A stretch of DNA of 37,722 bases from contig PHEX01000006.1 in NCBI GenBank assembly GCA_002843005.1, forward strand, positions 1 to 37,722. The letters are read 5' to 3'. A program made the position numbers and the translations under genes. Under the pieces are notes generated by a model. It was not told where the DNA came from. It did no database searches and saw only the letters and a program-made list of their open reading frames with translations. This document shows positions 5,920 through 15,700 of this stretch, piece by piece. This stretch comes from Candidatus Anoxymicrobium japonicum (GTDB taxonomy: Bacteria; Actinomycetota; Geothermincolia; Fen-727; Anoxymicrobiaceae). Numbering within the stretch: position 1 is the stretch's first letter; each line of letters begins with the position of its first letter.

Positions 5920-8826
5920 TTACCTCCGGCCGTGGAACTCCGATATCGCCCTCTTCAAGTCGTCTGTCGAAACTTTTCTTCGCTTTGCCCCTGGCAACGA
6001 TCTCAATAGCGTCTGCCCGTATCGCTGCGTATTGATGCGGCTGTCCATGAGCAGCACCTGACCCCTGTCCTGGCGCGTCCTTATCAGTCTGCCGGCGCCC
6101 TGCTTCAGCCGCAGCGCCGCGAGTGGCAGCCCGAAGTCCATGAAGTCGGAGCCGCCCTCCAGTTTCACGCGCTCGCTTCGCGCGACAAAAACCGGCTTCC
6201 CCGGACTCTCGAACGGTATGCGCGTGACCACCACGACGCGCAACGTGCTGCCACGCGCGTCCACGCCTTCCCAGAAACTGGATGTCCCAAAGAGGCTCGC
6301 GTTTGAATCTTCAACAAACTCCTCGGCCAGGCGTCTTCTCGAGTATCCGGGTTGCTGGCACAGGAGGTTCAAACCGTGTCGCCGCATCTCGCCGACAAGC
6401 TGCTCGTACGTCTTCAGCATCAAGCGCCTGTTTGTAAATAAAGCCAGCACACCACCGCGCGCCGCCAGGATCACATCTCCCAGAACGTCCGCGATTCGGG
6501 CTTCGTAGTCGCTCGAGTTAGGGGGAGGCATGTCGTGAAGAATGAGTATCTGCATCTGCCTCGAGTAGTCGAACGACGAGTTGAGAATGCATTCCTCTGG
6601 CGCCGCTCCGCCGGGCAAGTTCAGCCCGACCCTCGACCTGAAGAAATCGAAGGCGTTGTTGACGGTCAGTGTCGCGGAGGTAAGCACTACCGATGAGATC
6701 GCCTCATTGTCGAAGATCGCCTCTCGAAGATCCGAACCTACGTCCACGGGGGAAACCCGCAACGCCTGCTTCTCGAAGTTGTCCTCGCTTGTGACGGTCG
6801 CCCATCTCACTCTCCCGTCATCCTCGTCGGAGAACATGATGGCAAGAGCGCCTGCATGCTCCCGCACGCGCGCCGCTTTGCCTTCGAGATCGCTCATCAG
6901 GTAATCAAGCTCGGCGGCGGCCGTGCCGCGCTCCTCGCATACGGATTTCACACGAGTGATACGCGCGGCAAGCGTCTCGAGGCTCGTCGCGAACTCTTTA
7001 GCTTCGAGCTTCATCTTCTCGTACTCTAAGAGGCGCGTCTGGCCTGATGTGAAGCGGATGTCGTTGAACTCGTACTCCGATCCCGCCCGGAACGCGCACA
7101 GCGTCATGAAGAGCTTCTCGAGGCCCTCACACGCTATCTCGGCGGCCTCACCAGCCTCGATTAACTCAAATCGCGCCGCGTCGTGCGCCTCTGAGGGCAA
7201 GCGCCGGATAACAGTGGCGTCGAGGTCGGCAAGGAAGCCCGATCCGTCCACCGGGTCATAGAGGGACTCGAGGAACCTTCGCGTCTCACGGTATTCGAGC
7301 TCAACCGTGAACTGATCGGTTGCCACATCCTCCAGCGTGTGAGCCTCGTCTATGATCACCGACTTGAACGGGAAATTTACACCCGCGAGCAACAGCGAAT
7401 GGTTTACCACGACTATGTGCGAGCGCCTGGCCCGGTAAAGCGCCCGCCGGTAGAAACAGTAGCCTCCCTGGGCAAACTTGCACCTGCCGCCCGGGCATTC
7501 GCGGTGATTTGCCATCACCAGCTCATCGAGGCCGTGAAGGTGCGGCACGTTCAACAGCGAGACATCTCCCGTCTCGCTCTCCGTGATCCATGTGAGAAGC
7601 ATGCCAAATGCGCCGAGCTGCCGCTCGGAGAGCCTCTTCCTGCCGCTGACGAGCGTCTGCAACTTGCGAAGGCACAGGTAGTTGCTGTAACCCTTGAGAA
7701 CCGAGTAACGGAACGAACCCTCCCCGAGCGCCCCCTCGAGTGTCGGAAGGTCTTTGGTGTGCAACTGGTCCTGCAGGTTGAGAGTGCGGGTCGAGACCAC
7801 GACCGGGTACCCCGTGGCTTTCGACACGAGCACGGCCGGCGCCAGGTACGCGAGCGACTTGCCGGTGCCCGTGCCCGCCTCGATGAGCAGTATGCTGTCT
7901 TCCTCGAAGGCGCGCCTGGTGGCCTCCGCCATCTCTGTCTGCTCGTCACGCTCTTCGTAATCGCCGAACTGGCGAGCCAGCGGCCCGGCAGACGCGAATA
8001 TCGCGCGCACTTCCTCCGCGGGGACATGGCACGGCGCCGACAAACCATCGAGCGGCGGGATATTTTCCCAGAAGCGATCTTTTTGCGCGACGTCGTCAAG
8101 ATTGAGCGCCTCGGGCTTCCTGCCACCGGTTCTCTCGTCCAGCACTCTTCGCGCCAGCAACGTCAATCCGCCTGCGTGCGCCGGCCCATGGTCGGCCAGC
8201 GCACGCAGAAGCGCGACAGACACATTGTAGAGACCGTTTACAAGGACGTGAAAAACATGCAACAGTGTTTCGGCGTCGTCCATGGCGCGATGAGTACGGC
8301 CTGTATCGATACCCCAGATGCCCGCGAGATCGGCCTGCCTGTGTCCGCGCAGGGACGGCATCAGCATCGTCGCAAGGTCGTGCGCGTCAATGTAAGGGTT
8401 CGTGAAACGGCCATGCCCCATGCGGTCATAGAGAGCCCGGAGGAAATCCTCCTCGAAGCGCGAGTACGCCACGATCGTGCGCTCGCCGAGAAACTCCACG
8501 AACTCTTCGAAGAACTCGTCCATGGAAGGCGCGCCGGATACCATTTCATCATCTATTTCCGTCAGCATGCGGATCTGACAGGGGATCTCGCAACCGGGGT
8601 TGATAAGCGTTGACAGACGTCCCACGGCCTTATCGCCCGTAGCGAGTATTGCGCCGATCTCAATTATTCTGTCGCGCGCCGCGTCAAAGCCGGTTGTCTC
8701 GAAGTCGAGAACGCAGTACTCCATATCTCCCTCGAGCAACGCCTGAAACTCACGGGAGAGCGTGGGAAAAGACAGGTATTTTTTCTTGACGTCCGCGCTC
8801 GCGCGCAGAAACAGGTCGTCAGGCAA
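5920..8826 (-). CDS. dinG: DnaQ-type 3'-5' exonuclease fused to DinG-family helicase
   Basis: A 968-residue fusion. Residues about 35-205 are a DEDDh exonuclease (DFETTG at 41-46, HRAMDDAE near 180). The rest is an XPD/DinG-like superfamily 2 helicase: Walker A EAGTGTGKS near 318, DEAH box near 494, FWEGVDARG and the GAGRLIRTRQDRG motif VI near the C-terminus. Four cysteines, one in YLCLRKL and three in a CPGGRCKFAQGGYC segment, fit the iron-sulfur cluster of XPD/DinG. The architecture is standard in Gram-positive DinG. It acts on DNA in replication or repair, unwinding 5'-3'. The TTG start has GAGG four bases ahead. Confidence 0.92.
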   Translation of the reverse strand: MPDDLFLRASADVKKKYLSFPTLSREFQALLEGDMEYCVLDFETTGFDAARDRIIEIGAILATGDKAVGRLSTLINPGCEIPCQIRMLTEIDDEMVSGAPSMDEFFEEFVEFLGERTIVAYSRFEEDFLRALYDRMGHGRFTNPYIDAHDLATMLMPSLRGHRQADLAGIWGIDTGRTHRAMDDAETLLHVFHVLVNGLYNVSVALLRALADHGPAHAGGLTLLARRVLDERTGGRKPEALNLDDVAQKDRFWENIPPLDGLSAPCHVPAEEVRAIFASAGPLARQFGDYEERDEQTEMAEATRRAFEEDSILLIEAGTGTGKSLAYLAPAVLVSKATGYPVVVSTRTLNLQDQLHTKDLPTLEGALGEGSFRYSVLKGYSNYLCLRKLQTLVSGRKRLSERQLGAFGMLLTWITESETGDVSLLNVPHLHGLDELVMANHRECPGGRCKFAQGGYCFYRRALYRARRSHIVVVNHSLLLAGVNFPFKSVIIDEAHTLEDVATDQFTVELEYRETRRFLESLYDPVDGSGFLADLDATVIRRLPSEAHDAARFELIEAGEAAEIACEGLEKLFMTLCAFRAGSEYEFNDIRFTSGQTRLLEYEKMKLEAKEFATSLETLAARITRVKSVCEERGTAAAELDYLMSDLEGKAARVREHAGALAIMFSDEDDGRVRWATVTSEDNFEKQALRVSPVDVGSDLREAIFDNEAISSVVLTSATLTVNNAFDFFRSRVGLNLPGGAAPEECILNSSFDYSRQMQILILHDMPPPNSSDYEARIADVLGDVILAARGGVLALFTNRRLMLKTYEQLVGEMRRHGLNLLCQQPGYSRRRLAEEFVEDSNASLFGTSSFWEGVDARGSTLRVVVVTRIPFESPGKPVFVARSERVKLEGGSDFMDFGLPLAALRLKQGAGRLIRTRQDRGQVLLMDSRINTQRYGQTLLRSLPGAKRRKVSTDDLKRAISEFHGRR

Positions 8827-8871
8827 AACGCCTCAATTCTCTAAACGTTGACTGGCACTAACCGCGCGTGG

Positions 8872-9534
8872 ATGTATCCAAAAGTCGAAGGTAAAAGTAT
8901 AGTATATCCCACACACAACCGTGGAGGTGGATTTGTCCTGACGGATAGCGCGGTTCTCAAAACTGTTTCAATAAGCTCATCGTCCAAGAACTCGGGCAAG
9001 AGCACGGTTGCGTCTTTTCTCGTTGGTGAACTCGGCGCCGACTACGGCCTGAAAGTCAGCCACGGCAACCACGCACCAGCCCCTATCGTCACCGAACCCG
9101 AGATCATCTCTCGGCCCGGCACTGACACCGCCGCGCTCGTTCGAGCCGGCGCGAAGAAAGTAGTCTGGGTGAACGCCGACGCCGGGACGCTCGAGAACGC
9201 GCTCGAGCAAGCGCTCGCGCTGTTCTCTGAAGGCGGAGTCCTGGTGGCGGAAGGAAACAGCGCGCTGGAACGCCTCTCGCCCGACTTCGCGGTATTTCTC
9301 ATGACGGCGCCGTTTGAGGAGTTCAAGCCCTCCGCCTCCCCCGCGCTCGAGAAGGCGAACCTCGTCCTTGTCGACTTGCGATGGGCACTCGCAGACACCT
9401 CGAAAAAGGTTATCAGTGCCGGTCTCCACGCGCGAGCCCCGAACGCCCGTACAATCTTCTACTCAGACAAACAGGGGTTCACCGAAGCGCTCGAGGAAAC
9501 CGCGCGCCTCGCCAGAAAAAAAGTAGCATTATAG
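8872..9534 (+). CDS. MobB-like P-loop protein (molybdopterin guanine dinucleotide synthesis)
   Basis: A P-loop SSSKNSGKST close to the N-terminus is followed by YGLKVSHGNH, which resembles the GxKKSGKT and KHxxH features of MobB, the GTP-binding partner of MobA. Its place, converging on a molybdopterin formate dehydrogenase operon, supports a cofactor role, but it is divergent enough that another nucleotide-binding function is possible. The start is uncertain. ATG 8872 has no SD. The best SD in the region (GGAGGTGG at 8923-8930) lies seven bases before an in-frame CTG at 8938, which would give a 198-residue protein beginning just before the P-loop. TTG 8848 coincides with a TTGACT that may be a -35 box. 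Confidence 0.6.
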   Translation: MYPKVEGKSIVYPTHNRGGGFVLTDSAVLKTVSISSSSKNSGKSTVASFLVGELGADYGLKVSHGNHAPAPIVTEPEIISRPGTDTAALVRAGAKKVVWVNADAGTLENALEQALALFSEGGVLVAEGNSALERLSPDFAVFLMTAPFEEFKPSASPALEKANLVLVDLRWALADTSKKVISAGLHARAPNARTIFYSDKQGFTEALEETARLARKKVAL

Positions 9535-9536
9535 CA

Positions 9537-9577
9537 AAAACGCAACACATGGGGTCAAGCCCCACGTGTTGCGTTTT
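9537..9577. terminator. Bidirectional hairpin terminator of the GGGGTC repeat family
   Basis: AAAACGCAACACATGGGG (9537-9554) pairs with CCCCACGTGTTGCGTTTT (9560-9577) around a five-base loop with one mismatch. The A/T runs at both ends suit termination in both directions, between the converging MobB-like and rnfD genes. Confidence 0.75.
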
Positions 9578-9599
9578 AATCTCTTTTCCGGCTCGACGC

Positions 9600-10565
9600 T
9601 TACCTGGCAACCTCAGCCACAGGCGTCGCTTTCACCTTGCCGAACGTCTTGCGAACCACAAATCGGTTGAAGAGCGGTGTGCATGCGTTGCCGATAAGTA
9701 TCGAGTACGCCACCGCCCCTGTGGGCGCCGCGTATAACCTTATCACCACTATCAGCACGCCGATCAGCACGCCGTACAGTACCTGCGCAACCCTGCAGTC
9801 AGGGCTCGTCACCCAATCGGTGGCCATGAAGAATGACCCGAGCATGACACCCCCGGCGAGGATCATGTAAAGCGGGTTCTGCCCCAGTATCGCCGAGAGG
9901 ATAAACACTGTTCCAATGATCGAGGCCGGTATATGCCAGGTTATATGACCCTTGTACATGAGGTAAGCCGCGCCCACCAGTACGGCAAGCACCGACACTT
10001 CGGCCACCGCGCCACCCGCGTGGCCGAGGAATAGCTCCAGATACCCCGGTCGAACGCCGGCGAGCGAGCCACCTTTGATAAATGTGAGAGGCGTTGCCGT
10101 AGTCACGCCATCCAGACTCCCAAGAGAGTAGGACGCGTTTGCCATTGCCCAGAACCTCGATATCACAAGCATCGATACGAAGCCGAACAGCGCCGGGTTG
10201 AACATGTTGCGGCCCAACCCGCCCATGAGCTCTTTTACTATTGCCACCGCTATGACCGTACCAATCATCGCATACCAGAACGGCACCGCCGGCGGGAGAA
10301 GAAGACCCACAAACAGGCCCGTCACTATCGCGCTGAAATCGTCGATAGTCACACTGCGCTTCATCAGCTTGCGCATGACCCACTCCGAACAGATAGCCGC
10401 CACGACACAAGCCGCCAGGTTCACTATCGCGTAGAGCCTGAAGAACCCGATAGCAACAACAATCACGGGCATGAGGGCGATAGCAACGTCCCTCATAGCC
10501 GAACCAACCTCATCCTTGCTCACTATGTGCGGCGGCACCGACATAATAAATTCACGGTCTGCCAT
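9600..10565 (-). CDS. rnfD: RnfD, membrane flavoprotein subunit
   Basis: About 321 residues of the NqrB/RnfD family with ten or so membrane helices. The DGVTTATPL segment carries the threonine that covalently binds FMN on the outer face in this family (S/TxAT motif). KELMGGLGRNMFNPA, the conserved segment before it, and the late ATDWVTSP segment are also typical. In Rnf, RnfD passes electrons between the outer-face flavins and RnfC. The ATG at 10565 gives the usual N-terminus (MADREFIMSVPPHI); an ATG at 10586 is possible. It directly follows rnfC. No rnfG, rnfE, rnfA or rnfB follows: the operon ends at the hairpin 9537-9577. Confidence 0.93.
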   Translation of the reverse strand: MADREFIMSVPPHIVSKDEVGSAMRDVAIALMPVIVVAIGFFRLYAIVNLAACVVAAICSEWVMRKLMKRSVTIDDFSAIVTGLFVGLLLPPAVPFWYAMIGTVIAVAIVKELMGGLGRNMFNPALFGFVSMLVISRFWAMANASYSLGSLDGVTTATPLTFIKGGSLAGVRPGYLELFLGHAGGAVAEVSVLAVLVGAAYLMYKGHITWHIPASIIGTVFILSAILGQNPLYMILAGGVMLGSFFMATDWVTSPDCRVAQVLYGVLIGVLIVVIRLYAAPTGAVAYSILIGNACTPLFNRFVVRKTFGKVKATPVAEVAR

Positions 10566-10582
10566 GCAAATCTCGCCCCCTT

Positions 10583-11896
10583 TCATTTCTTAGCCGCAGC
10601 GGCAAGTTCCGCCTTGGCTTTGCGCACGTAAGCAATGTGCCGTATTCGAGCCGGGCACACGTAAGAGCAACAGCCACACTCAAAACAGTCATTCGCCCCG
10701 TACTTCTCAGTAAGGTTCCACCGCCCGCGCTTTGCCTGCTTCACTATGAAGTTCGGCATCAGGAACATCGGGCAAACATCTCCGCACTTGTTACACCCAA
10801 CGCACTGCTGTTCCGCACTCTCTTCCACGGCCTCCGCAGGTAAAACCACGATGCCGCTTGTCCCCTTAACGACCGATGCCGACAGATCTTTCTGCGCGAA
10901 GCCTGTCATCGGACCACCCATTATCACCTTGCCAGGATTGCCAATGATGCCCCCGCACTGCTCGATCACATGCGCTATTGGAGTCCCTACCTTGACATTG
11001 ATGTTCCTGGGATTCTTGATGCCCGGGCCAGTAACTGTGATGACGCGTTCTATAACCGGCTTTCCCGTGGCCGCCGCGTCGTAGAGAGCTACCGCTGTCT
11101 GCGCGTTCTGCACCAGCACACCGACCTCGCTCGGCAACTTGCCGGGCGGAACCCTGCGTCCGGTGATCGCGTCGATGAGCATTTTCTCGGCACCCTCGGG
11201 GTATTTGACCTCGAGCACCGATACCTCGAGTCCCGGCTCTCCCGAGAGCTTCGCCGAGAGCAAATCGGCCGCGTCCATCTTATTGGCCTCGATCCCAATG
11301 ATGCCGCGCTCCGCGCCAACAGCTTTCATCATGAGCTTGAGACCTTTGATGAGATCGTCAGGCCTCTCGAGCATCAGCCGGTGGTCGCAGGTCAGAAACG
11401 CCTCACATTCGCAACCGTTAATTATGACAGTATCAATGGATTTGCCCTTTGGCGGCGCGAGCTTTACATAACTCGGGAACGCCGCGCCTCCCAGGCCGAC
11501 CAATCCGGCCTCCTTGGCGATCTCCCTGATCTGCTCGGGCGTCAGATTGCTTACGTCACGCGTGTCGGTAAACTTGCCAGGCTGACCTGGATCCACCGAG
11601 ATAACAACACATGCAACAGAAGCGCCTGTAAAGTTTTTTCGCTCTTCAACAGCCTTCACCGTTCCTGATACGCTGGCGTGCGCTGGCGCCGAGATGAAGG
11701 CCTCACTAGACCCTATTTTCTGGCCAACCTCCACTCTGTCACCGACTTTCACAGTCGCCTGGTTTGGCGCGCCGACGTGCTGCTGCATCGAGATCACCAC
11801 TTCAGTAGGGAGAGAGATGTCTTCTGTCGCCTTGCCGGCGGTGGCCTCCTTCTGATATGGGGGATGTATCCCGCCACGGAATGTCTTAAGTTCCAC
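10583..11896 (-). CDS. rnfC: RnfC, NAD(H)-linked FMN and iron-sulfur subunit
   Basis: A 437-residue protein of normal RnfC length. It starts with FRGGIHPPYQKE, typical of the family, then the biotinyl-like region, the GLVGLGGAAFPSYVKL loop shared with NuoF for FMN/NADH binding, and a SLBB-like part. Two ferredoxin motifs follow near the C-terminus (CVGCNKCGDVCP and CFECGCCSYVCP). It should sit on the cytosolic face and exchange electrons with NAD(H). The GTG start has GGAGG eight bases ahead. It is 15 bases downstream of fdhB and upstream of rnfD. Both clusters and the flavin loop are intact, so it looks functional. Confidence 0.94.
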   Translation of the reverse strand: MELKTFRGGIHPPYQKEATAGKATEDISLPTEVVISMQQHVGAPNQATVKVGDRVEVGQKIGSSEAFISAPAHASVSGTVKAVEERKNFTGASVACVVISVDPGQPGKFTDTRDVSNLTPEQIREIAKEAGLVGLGGAAFPSYVKLAPPKGKSIDTVIINGCECEAFLTCDHRLMLERPDDLIKGLKLMMKAVGAERGIIGIEANKMDAADLLSAKLSGEPGLEVSVLEVKYPEGAEKMLIDAITGRRVPPGKLPSEVGVLVQNAQTAVALYDAAATGKPVIERVITVTGPGIKNPRNINVKVGTPIAHVIEQCGGIIGNPGKVIMGGPMTGFAQKDLSASVVKGTSGIVVLPAEAVEESAEQQCVGCNKCGDVCPMFLMPNFIVKQAKRGRWNLTEKYGANDCFECGCCSYVCPARIRHIAYVRKAKAELAAAAKK

Positions 11897-11913
11897 CAGT
11901 TTTCCCTCCTCTC

Positions 11914-12753
11914 CTATTTATCCAACTTGTTTTTTTCTTCGAGGCCGCGGTTTCGGGCGTTGATAACGCCGTTTACAACCATAGCCGCAACGAGCCCGAC
12001 AGCGGCAAGCCCGCCGTACGGCCTAGCCATGGACTTCCACAACTTGACCGAAGCAGGCACGGACGGATTCACCGGAAGAGCGTACTTCTCCGGAGAAGCC
12101 GACAGCACGTACAGATAACGCAAGCCTCCGAGCTGATCCTTGCCATAAACCTGTGCCTCCGCGACGCCAGCCTTCTTCAACTGTTCCACCTTGAGCTCCG
12201 CCCTGTAAAGAAGCTCTTGCCTGCCGCCAAACAACAGCGCTCCCGGAGCGCACGCCTTGACGCACGCCGGCGTGTCGTAACCGTCCATGGCATTTGAAAC
12301 CCTGTCCAGGCACAACGTGCAACGGTAGACGCCCTTCTTCTTCTGGTTATAACCTGGAACGTCAAATGGACATACCGCTCTGCAATAGTTGCATCCGATG
12401 CACTTTTTTGGGTCGGTCGCTACCCTCTTGATTATCGAACCATCCGCCAGATTGAACTTCTCATGCTTCGTCGCCCCTGACGGGCAAACCTCAACGCACG
12501 CCGCGTCGGTGCAATGCATGCACTGGTGCTTGGTGAACAACCAGCTCATCTGCCCATTGAAGTGCTCATTAAACAGGATGCGCATCCAGGTGTTCGAACC
12601 AAGAGACGGCGGGTTCTCGTAAGAACCAAGATTGGTCGTCCTCTCGGCCGGGTTCTGATTCCACTGCTTGCAGGCAATCTGACATGCGCGGCAAGCTGTA
12701 CATCTTGTCGAATCAACCAGAATTGCCTTTTCGGTTCCATGTCCATCTATCAT
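11914..12753 (-). CDS. fdhB: Formate dehydrogenase iron-sulfur subunit with C-terminal membrane anchor (FdnH-like)
   Basis: A 279-residue protein with four [4Fe-4S] ferredoxin-type cysteine sets (CTACRACQIAC, CMHCTDAACVEVCP, CIGCNYCRAVCP and CTLCLDRV with a later CVKAC). This is the pattern of FdnH/HybA electron-transfer subunits. A single hydrophobic helix near residues 243-260 (GGLAAVGLVAAMVVNGV) follows, as in FdnH, where it anchors the subunit in the membrane with the clusters outside. There is no own signal, so it is expected to be exported together with FdhA through Tat. A strong AGGAGG lies ahead of the ATG. It starts 14 bases after the fdhA stop and precedes rnfC. Confidence 0.92.
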   Translation of the reverse strand: MIDGHGTEKAILVDSTRCTACRACQIACKQWNQNPAERTTNLGSYENPPSLGSNTWMRILFNEHFNGQMSWLFTKHQCMHCTDAACVEVCPSGATKHEKFNLADGSIIKRVATDPKKCIGCNYCRAVCPFDVPGYNQKKKGVYRCTLCLDRVSNAMDGYDTPACVKACAPGALLFGGRQELLYRAELKVEQLKKAGVAEAQVYGKDQLGGLRYLYVLSASPEKYALPVNPSVPASVKLWKSMARPYGGLAAVGLVAAMVVNGVINARNRGLEEKNKLDK

Positions 12754-12766
12754 GCCACGTCACCTC

Positions 12767-15700
12767 CTATGCTTTTTCGATGTTGACCAGGAACGCTTTG
12801 TACTCCGGGATCATGGTGTTGGCGTCACCAACGTGCGGGGTCAACTGGTTTGCCGCGTAGTTATTGCCGTTGGGCCCCCCGGTTGAGTAACCTGTGTAGC
12901 CAAAGTGCCACGGGATGCCAACCACATCAGTTTTCACTCCGTTTATGGTCATTGGCTGCACCCTGTCTGTGACAAGCGCAACCGCGCCCACTTCGCCCCT
13001 GACGGACTTGACCTTCACGCGGGTGCCATTGCTGATACCTTTACGTTTGGCGAGATCCTTGGACATTTCCACCAACATCTCCGGTTGTAGTTCTGCAAGC
13101 CAGGGCAAGTTGCGGGTCATCTGTCCCGCCTGCCAGTGCTCGGTTAGCCTGAATGTCATACAGACTATTGGATAGTTTTTGTCGCCTACCTCCGCCAGCT
13201 TATCCATATCTGAATCCCAGATCTTTATGACCGGGTTATTCTGGCTCTTGCTCATGCTGTTCTCGCACGGCGCCTCCACCGGCTCGTAGTGTTCGGGAAA
13301 AGGCCCGTCCGTAAACGCGCTGCCGGGAGCGAAGAGATGGCCCATGCCAAAGTTGAGCATTATATACGGATTAGCCGCGGATACGGCGGGTGGCACAGGC
13401 GGCTTGTCCGGCTTGGTTGCATCGACAAACGCGAAGTCTGCGACATCGTTGTTGACCCATTTCGCCCCGTCCCACTGAACCAGGTTCTTGTCCTTGTTCC
13501 ACGGCTGGCCCGCAGGATCCGCCGAACAGCGGTTGTACAATATCCGTCGGTTGACCGGCCACGCGAACGTCCACTTCGGGAAAAGACCCAGCCCGCTGGG
13601 ATCCACGTTCTCTGCGCGCTTGGAGAGATTACCTCCTGTCAACGGATAGACATCCTCAGTCGGATAAACGCCCGAGTACACCCAGCAGCCACAGGCAGTG
13701 GATCCGTCATCCTTCAGCGCTGTGAAGTTCAAGACCTGCTTCTTGTCAGCCCACGTAAACCCGTTTATCTCTTTTAATACCACATTTGGGTCGGGCTCTT
13801 CCCCGTACGGCCAGTACAGGTTGACGATAGCCTCGCGATTCGGCGCCTTCTTGTCAGCGACATAGAGTTCGCGAAGCTTCAGCATTACCTGGCTTATTAT
13901 CGCGGCATCCGGCCGCGCCAGGCCTGGAGGGTCAACCGCTTTGTAACGCCACTGCATCCAGCGGCCGCTGTTGGAAATTGTGCCCTCCTTTTCGACGGAG
14001 GAAGCCGCGGGGAGAAAGAACACCTCTGTATCTATCTTGCCGGCATCAGCGTCCGGCCTCTTCCAGAAAGCCGACGTCTCGGTCTCCCACAGGTCAACCG
14101 CGACAAGCCAATCCAGATTCTCTAGGGCTTTGCCTTCCATGTTTGAGTTCGGCCCGCCCACGCATGGATTTTGTCCCCAGCAAAACATTCCCTTGACCTC
14201 TTTTTTGTAAAGAGCCTCAAAAATGGCGATATGACTGTAGTTCTTGCCATCTTTGACCTTGGGGAGCCACTGATAACCAAACTCGTTTTCGGGTTTGGCG
14301 TTGTCCCCCCAGAACGCTTTCAACAGGCTCACTGTAAACTTTGGCCCGTTTTTCCAGAAAGCCGTTCCAGCGCTCTTAACTCTCGTCTCGTTGTGTGTCT
14401 TGAGATCCGGAAGTGTCGTGCTGTTCGGCACCGCCAAGTACCCTGGCAGGATGTGCCAGAGAAGCGCGTGATCCGTTGAGCCCTGAACGTTGGATTCGCC
14501 CCTGAGAGCCGCGATCCCACCGCCGGGAACCCCGATGTTCCCAAGCAATAGCTGCAGAATGGCAAATGAACGGATGTTCTGTGTGCCACAAGTGTGGTGG
14601 GTGAGGCCCATCGCGTAGAGATGCACTCCGCTCTTCCCGCGCTCATGCGTGGCGCAGTAGGTTTTAGATATCTCATCGAACTTCGCTTTTGAGATACCGC
14701 ATATCTTCTCGACCATCTCGGGCGTGTACCTGGAATAATGTTTCTTCAAAAGCTGAAACACGCACTGCGGGTTCTGGAAAGTCGGATCCTTCAGGGGCAC
14801 CGCATCCGGCAGCGGCTTGCCGTCGGGACCAATCTTGTCCATCTGGTAACTCCAGGTGACCGGGTCGTACTTCCGCTTCTCCTCGTTGTAGCCGGAGAAA
14901 AGGCCCGTCTCCTCATTGAACTTGTATCCAGGATTGACCAGGAACGAGAAGTTGGTGTACACCTTTACGTAATCCCAGTCAATGGTGTTGTTTTCGATAG
15001 CATAGTTGATGATCCCGCCACAGAACGCGATGTCAGTCCCCGGGCGAATTGCTGAATAGATATCCGCCTTGGATGCCGTGCGCGTGAACCGCGGATCTAC
15101 CACTATCAGCTTTGCCGGATCCTTTTCGCGATGCATGGCCTCATTCATCCATTTGAACGCGAGTGGATGCGTCTCAGAAGTATTGGAGCCACATGCCAAA
15201 AAGCAGTCTGAGTTCTTGAGGTCGATGAAGTGGTTGGTCATAGCGCCCCTGCCGAAAGAACCGGCCAGGCCGGGAACCGAGGGTGAGTGACAGATGCGAG
15301 CCTGGTGCTCCAGATAAGCAATGCCAAGGCTTCTCGCGAACTTGGTAAGCAGGTAGCACTCTTCGTTATCCAGCGAAGCTCCACCGAAGTTGGCGATGGC
15401 TTCTGTGCGGTTGCACTTTACCTTCTTCCCTGTCGGCTTTCCCTCCTTGTCAAGTATTTCATCCTCGAGAATCCAGTTGTTGTCCCTTGTTTCTTTTACC
15501 TTCCTGGCAATACGCGTGATTGCGTCTTCCCAGGAAATCTCTTTCCAGGACGATGAGCCAGGCGCTCTGTATAGTGGTTTGGTAAGACGCTTCTTGTTCG
15601 GCTTGCCATCTACAAACCCTACCTGAATGAGCGACGTGCCCTTGCTGCAAAGCGTGCCCGTATTAATAGGGTGATCCGGATTGCCTTCCGTATTGATGAT

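Noticed and set aside
7339-8613. 424-codon open frame on the plus strand inside the dinG gene
   Set aside because: It is the antisense of a long, motif-rich exonuclease-helicase; its translation has no domain, and such long frames are expected opposite GC-rich genes.
9600-11896. A complete rnf operon
   Set aside because: Only rnfC and rnfD are present; both flanks were read and hold fdhB and a terminator.
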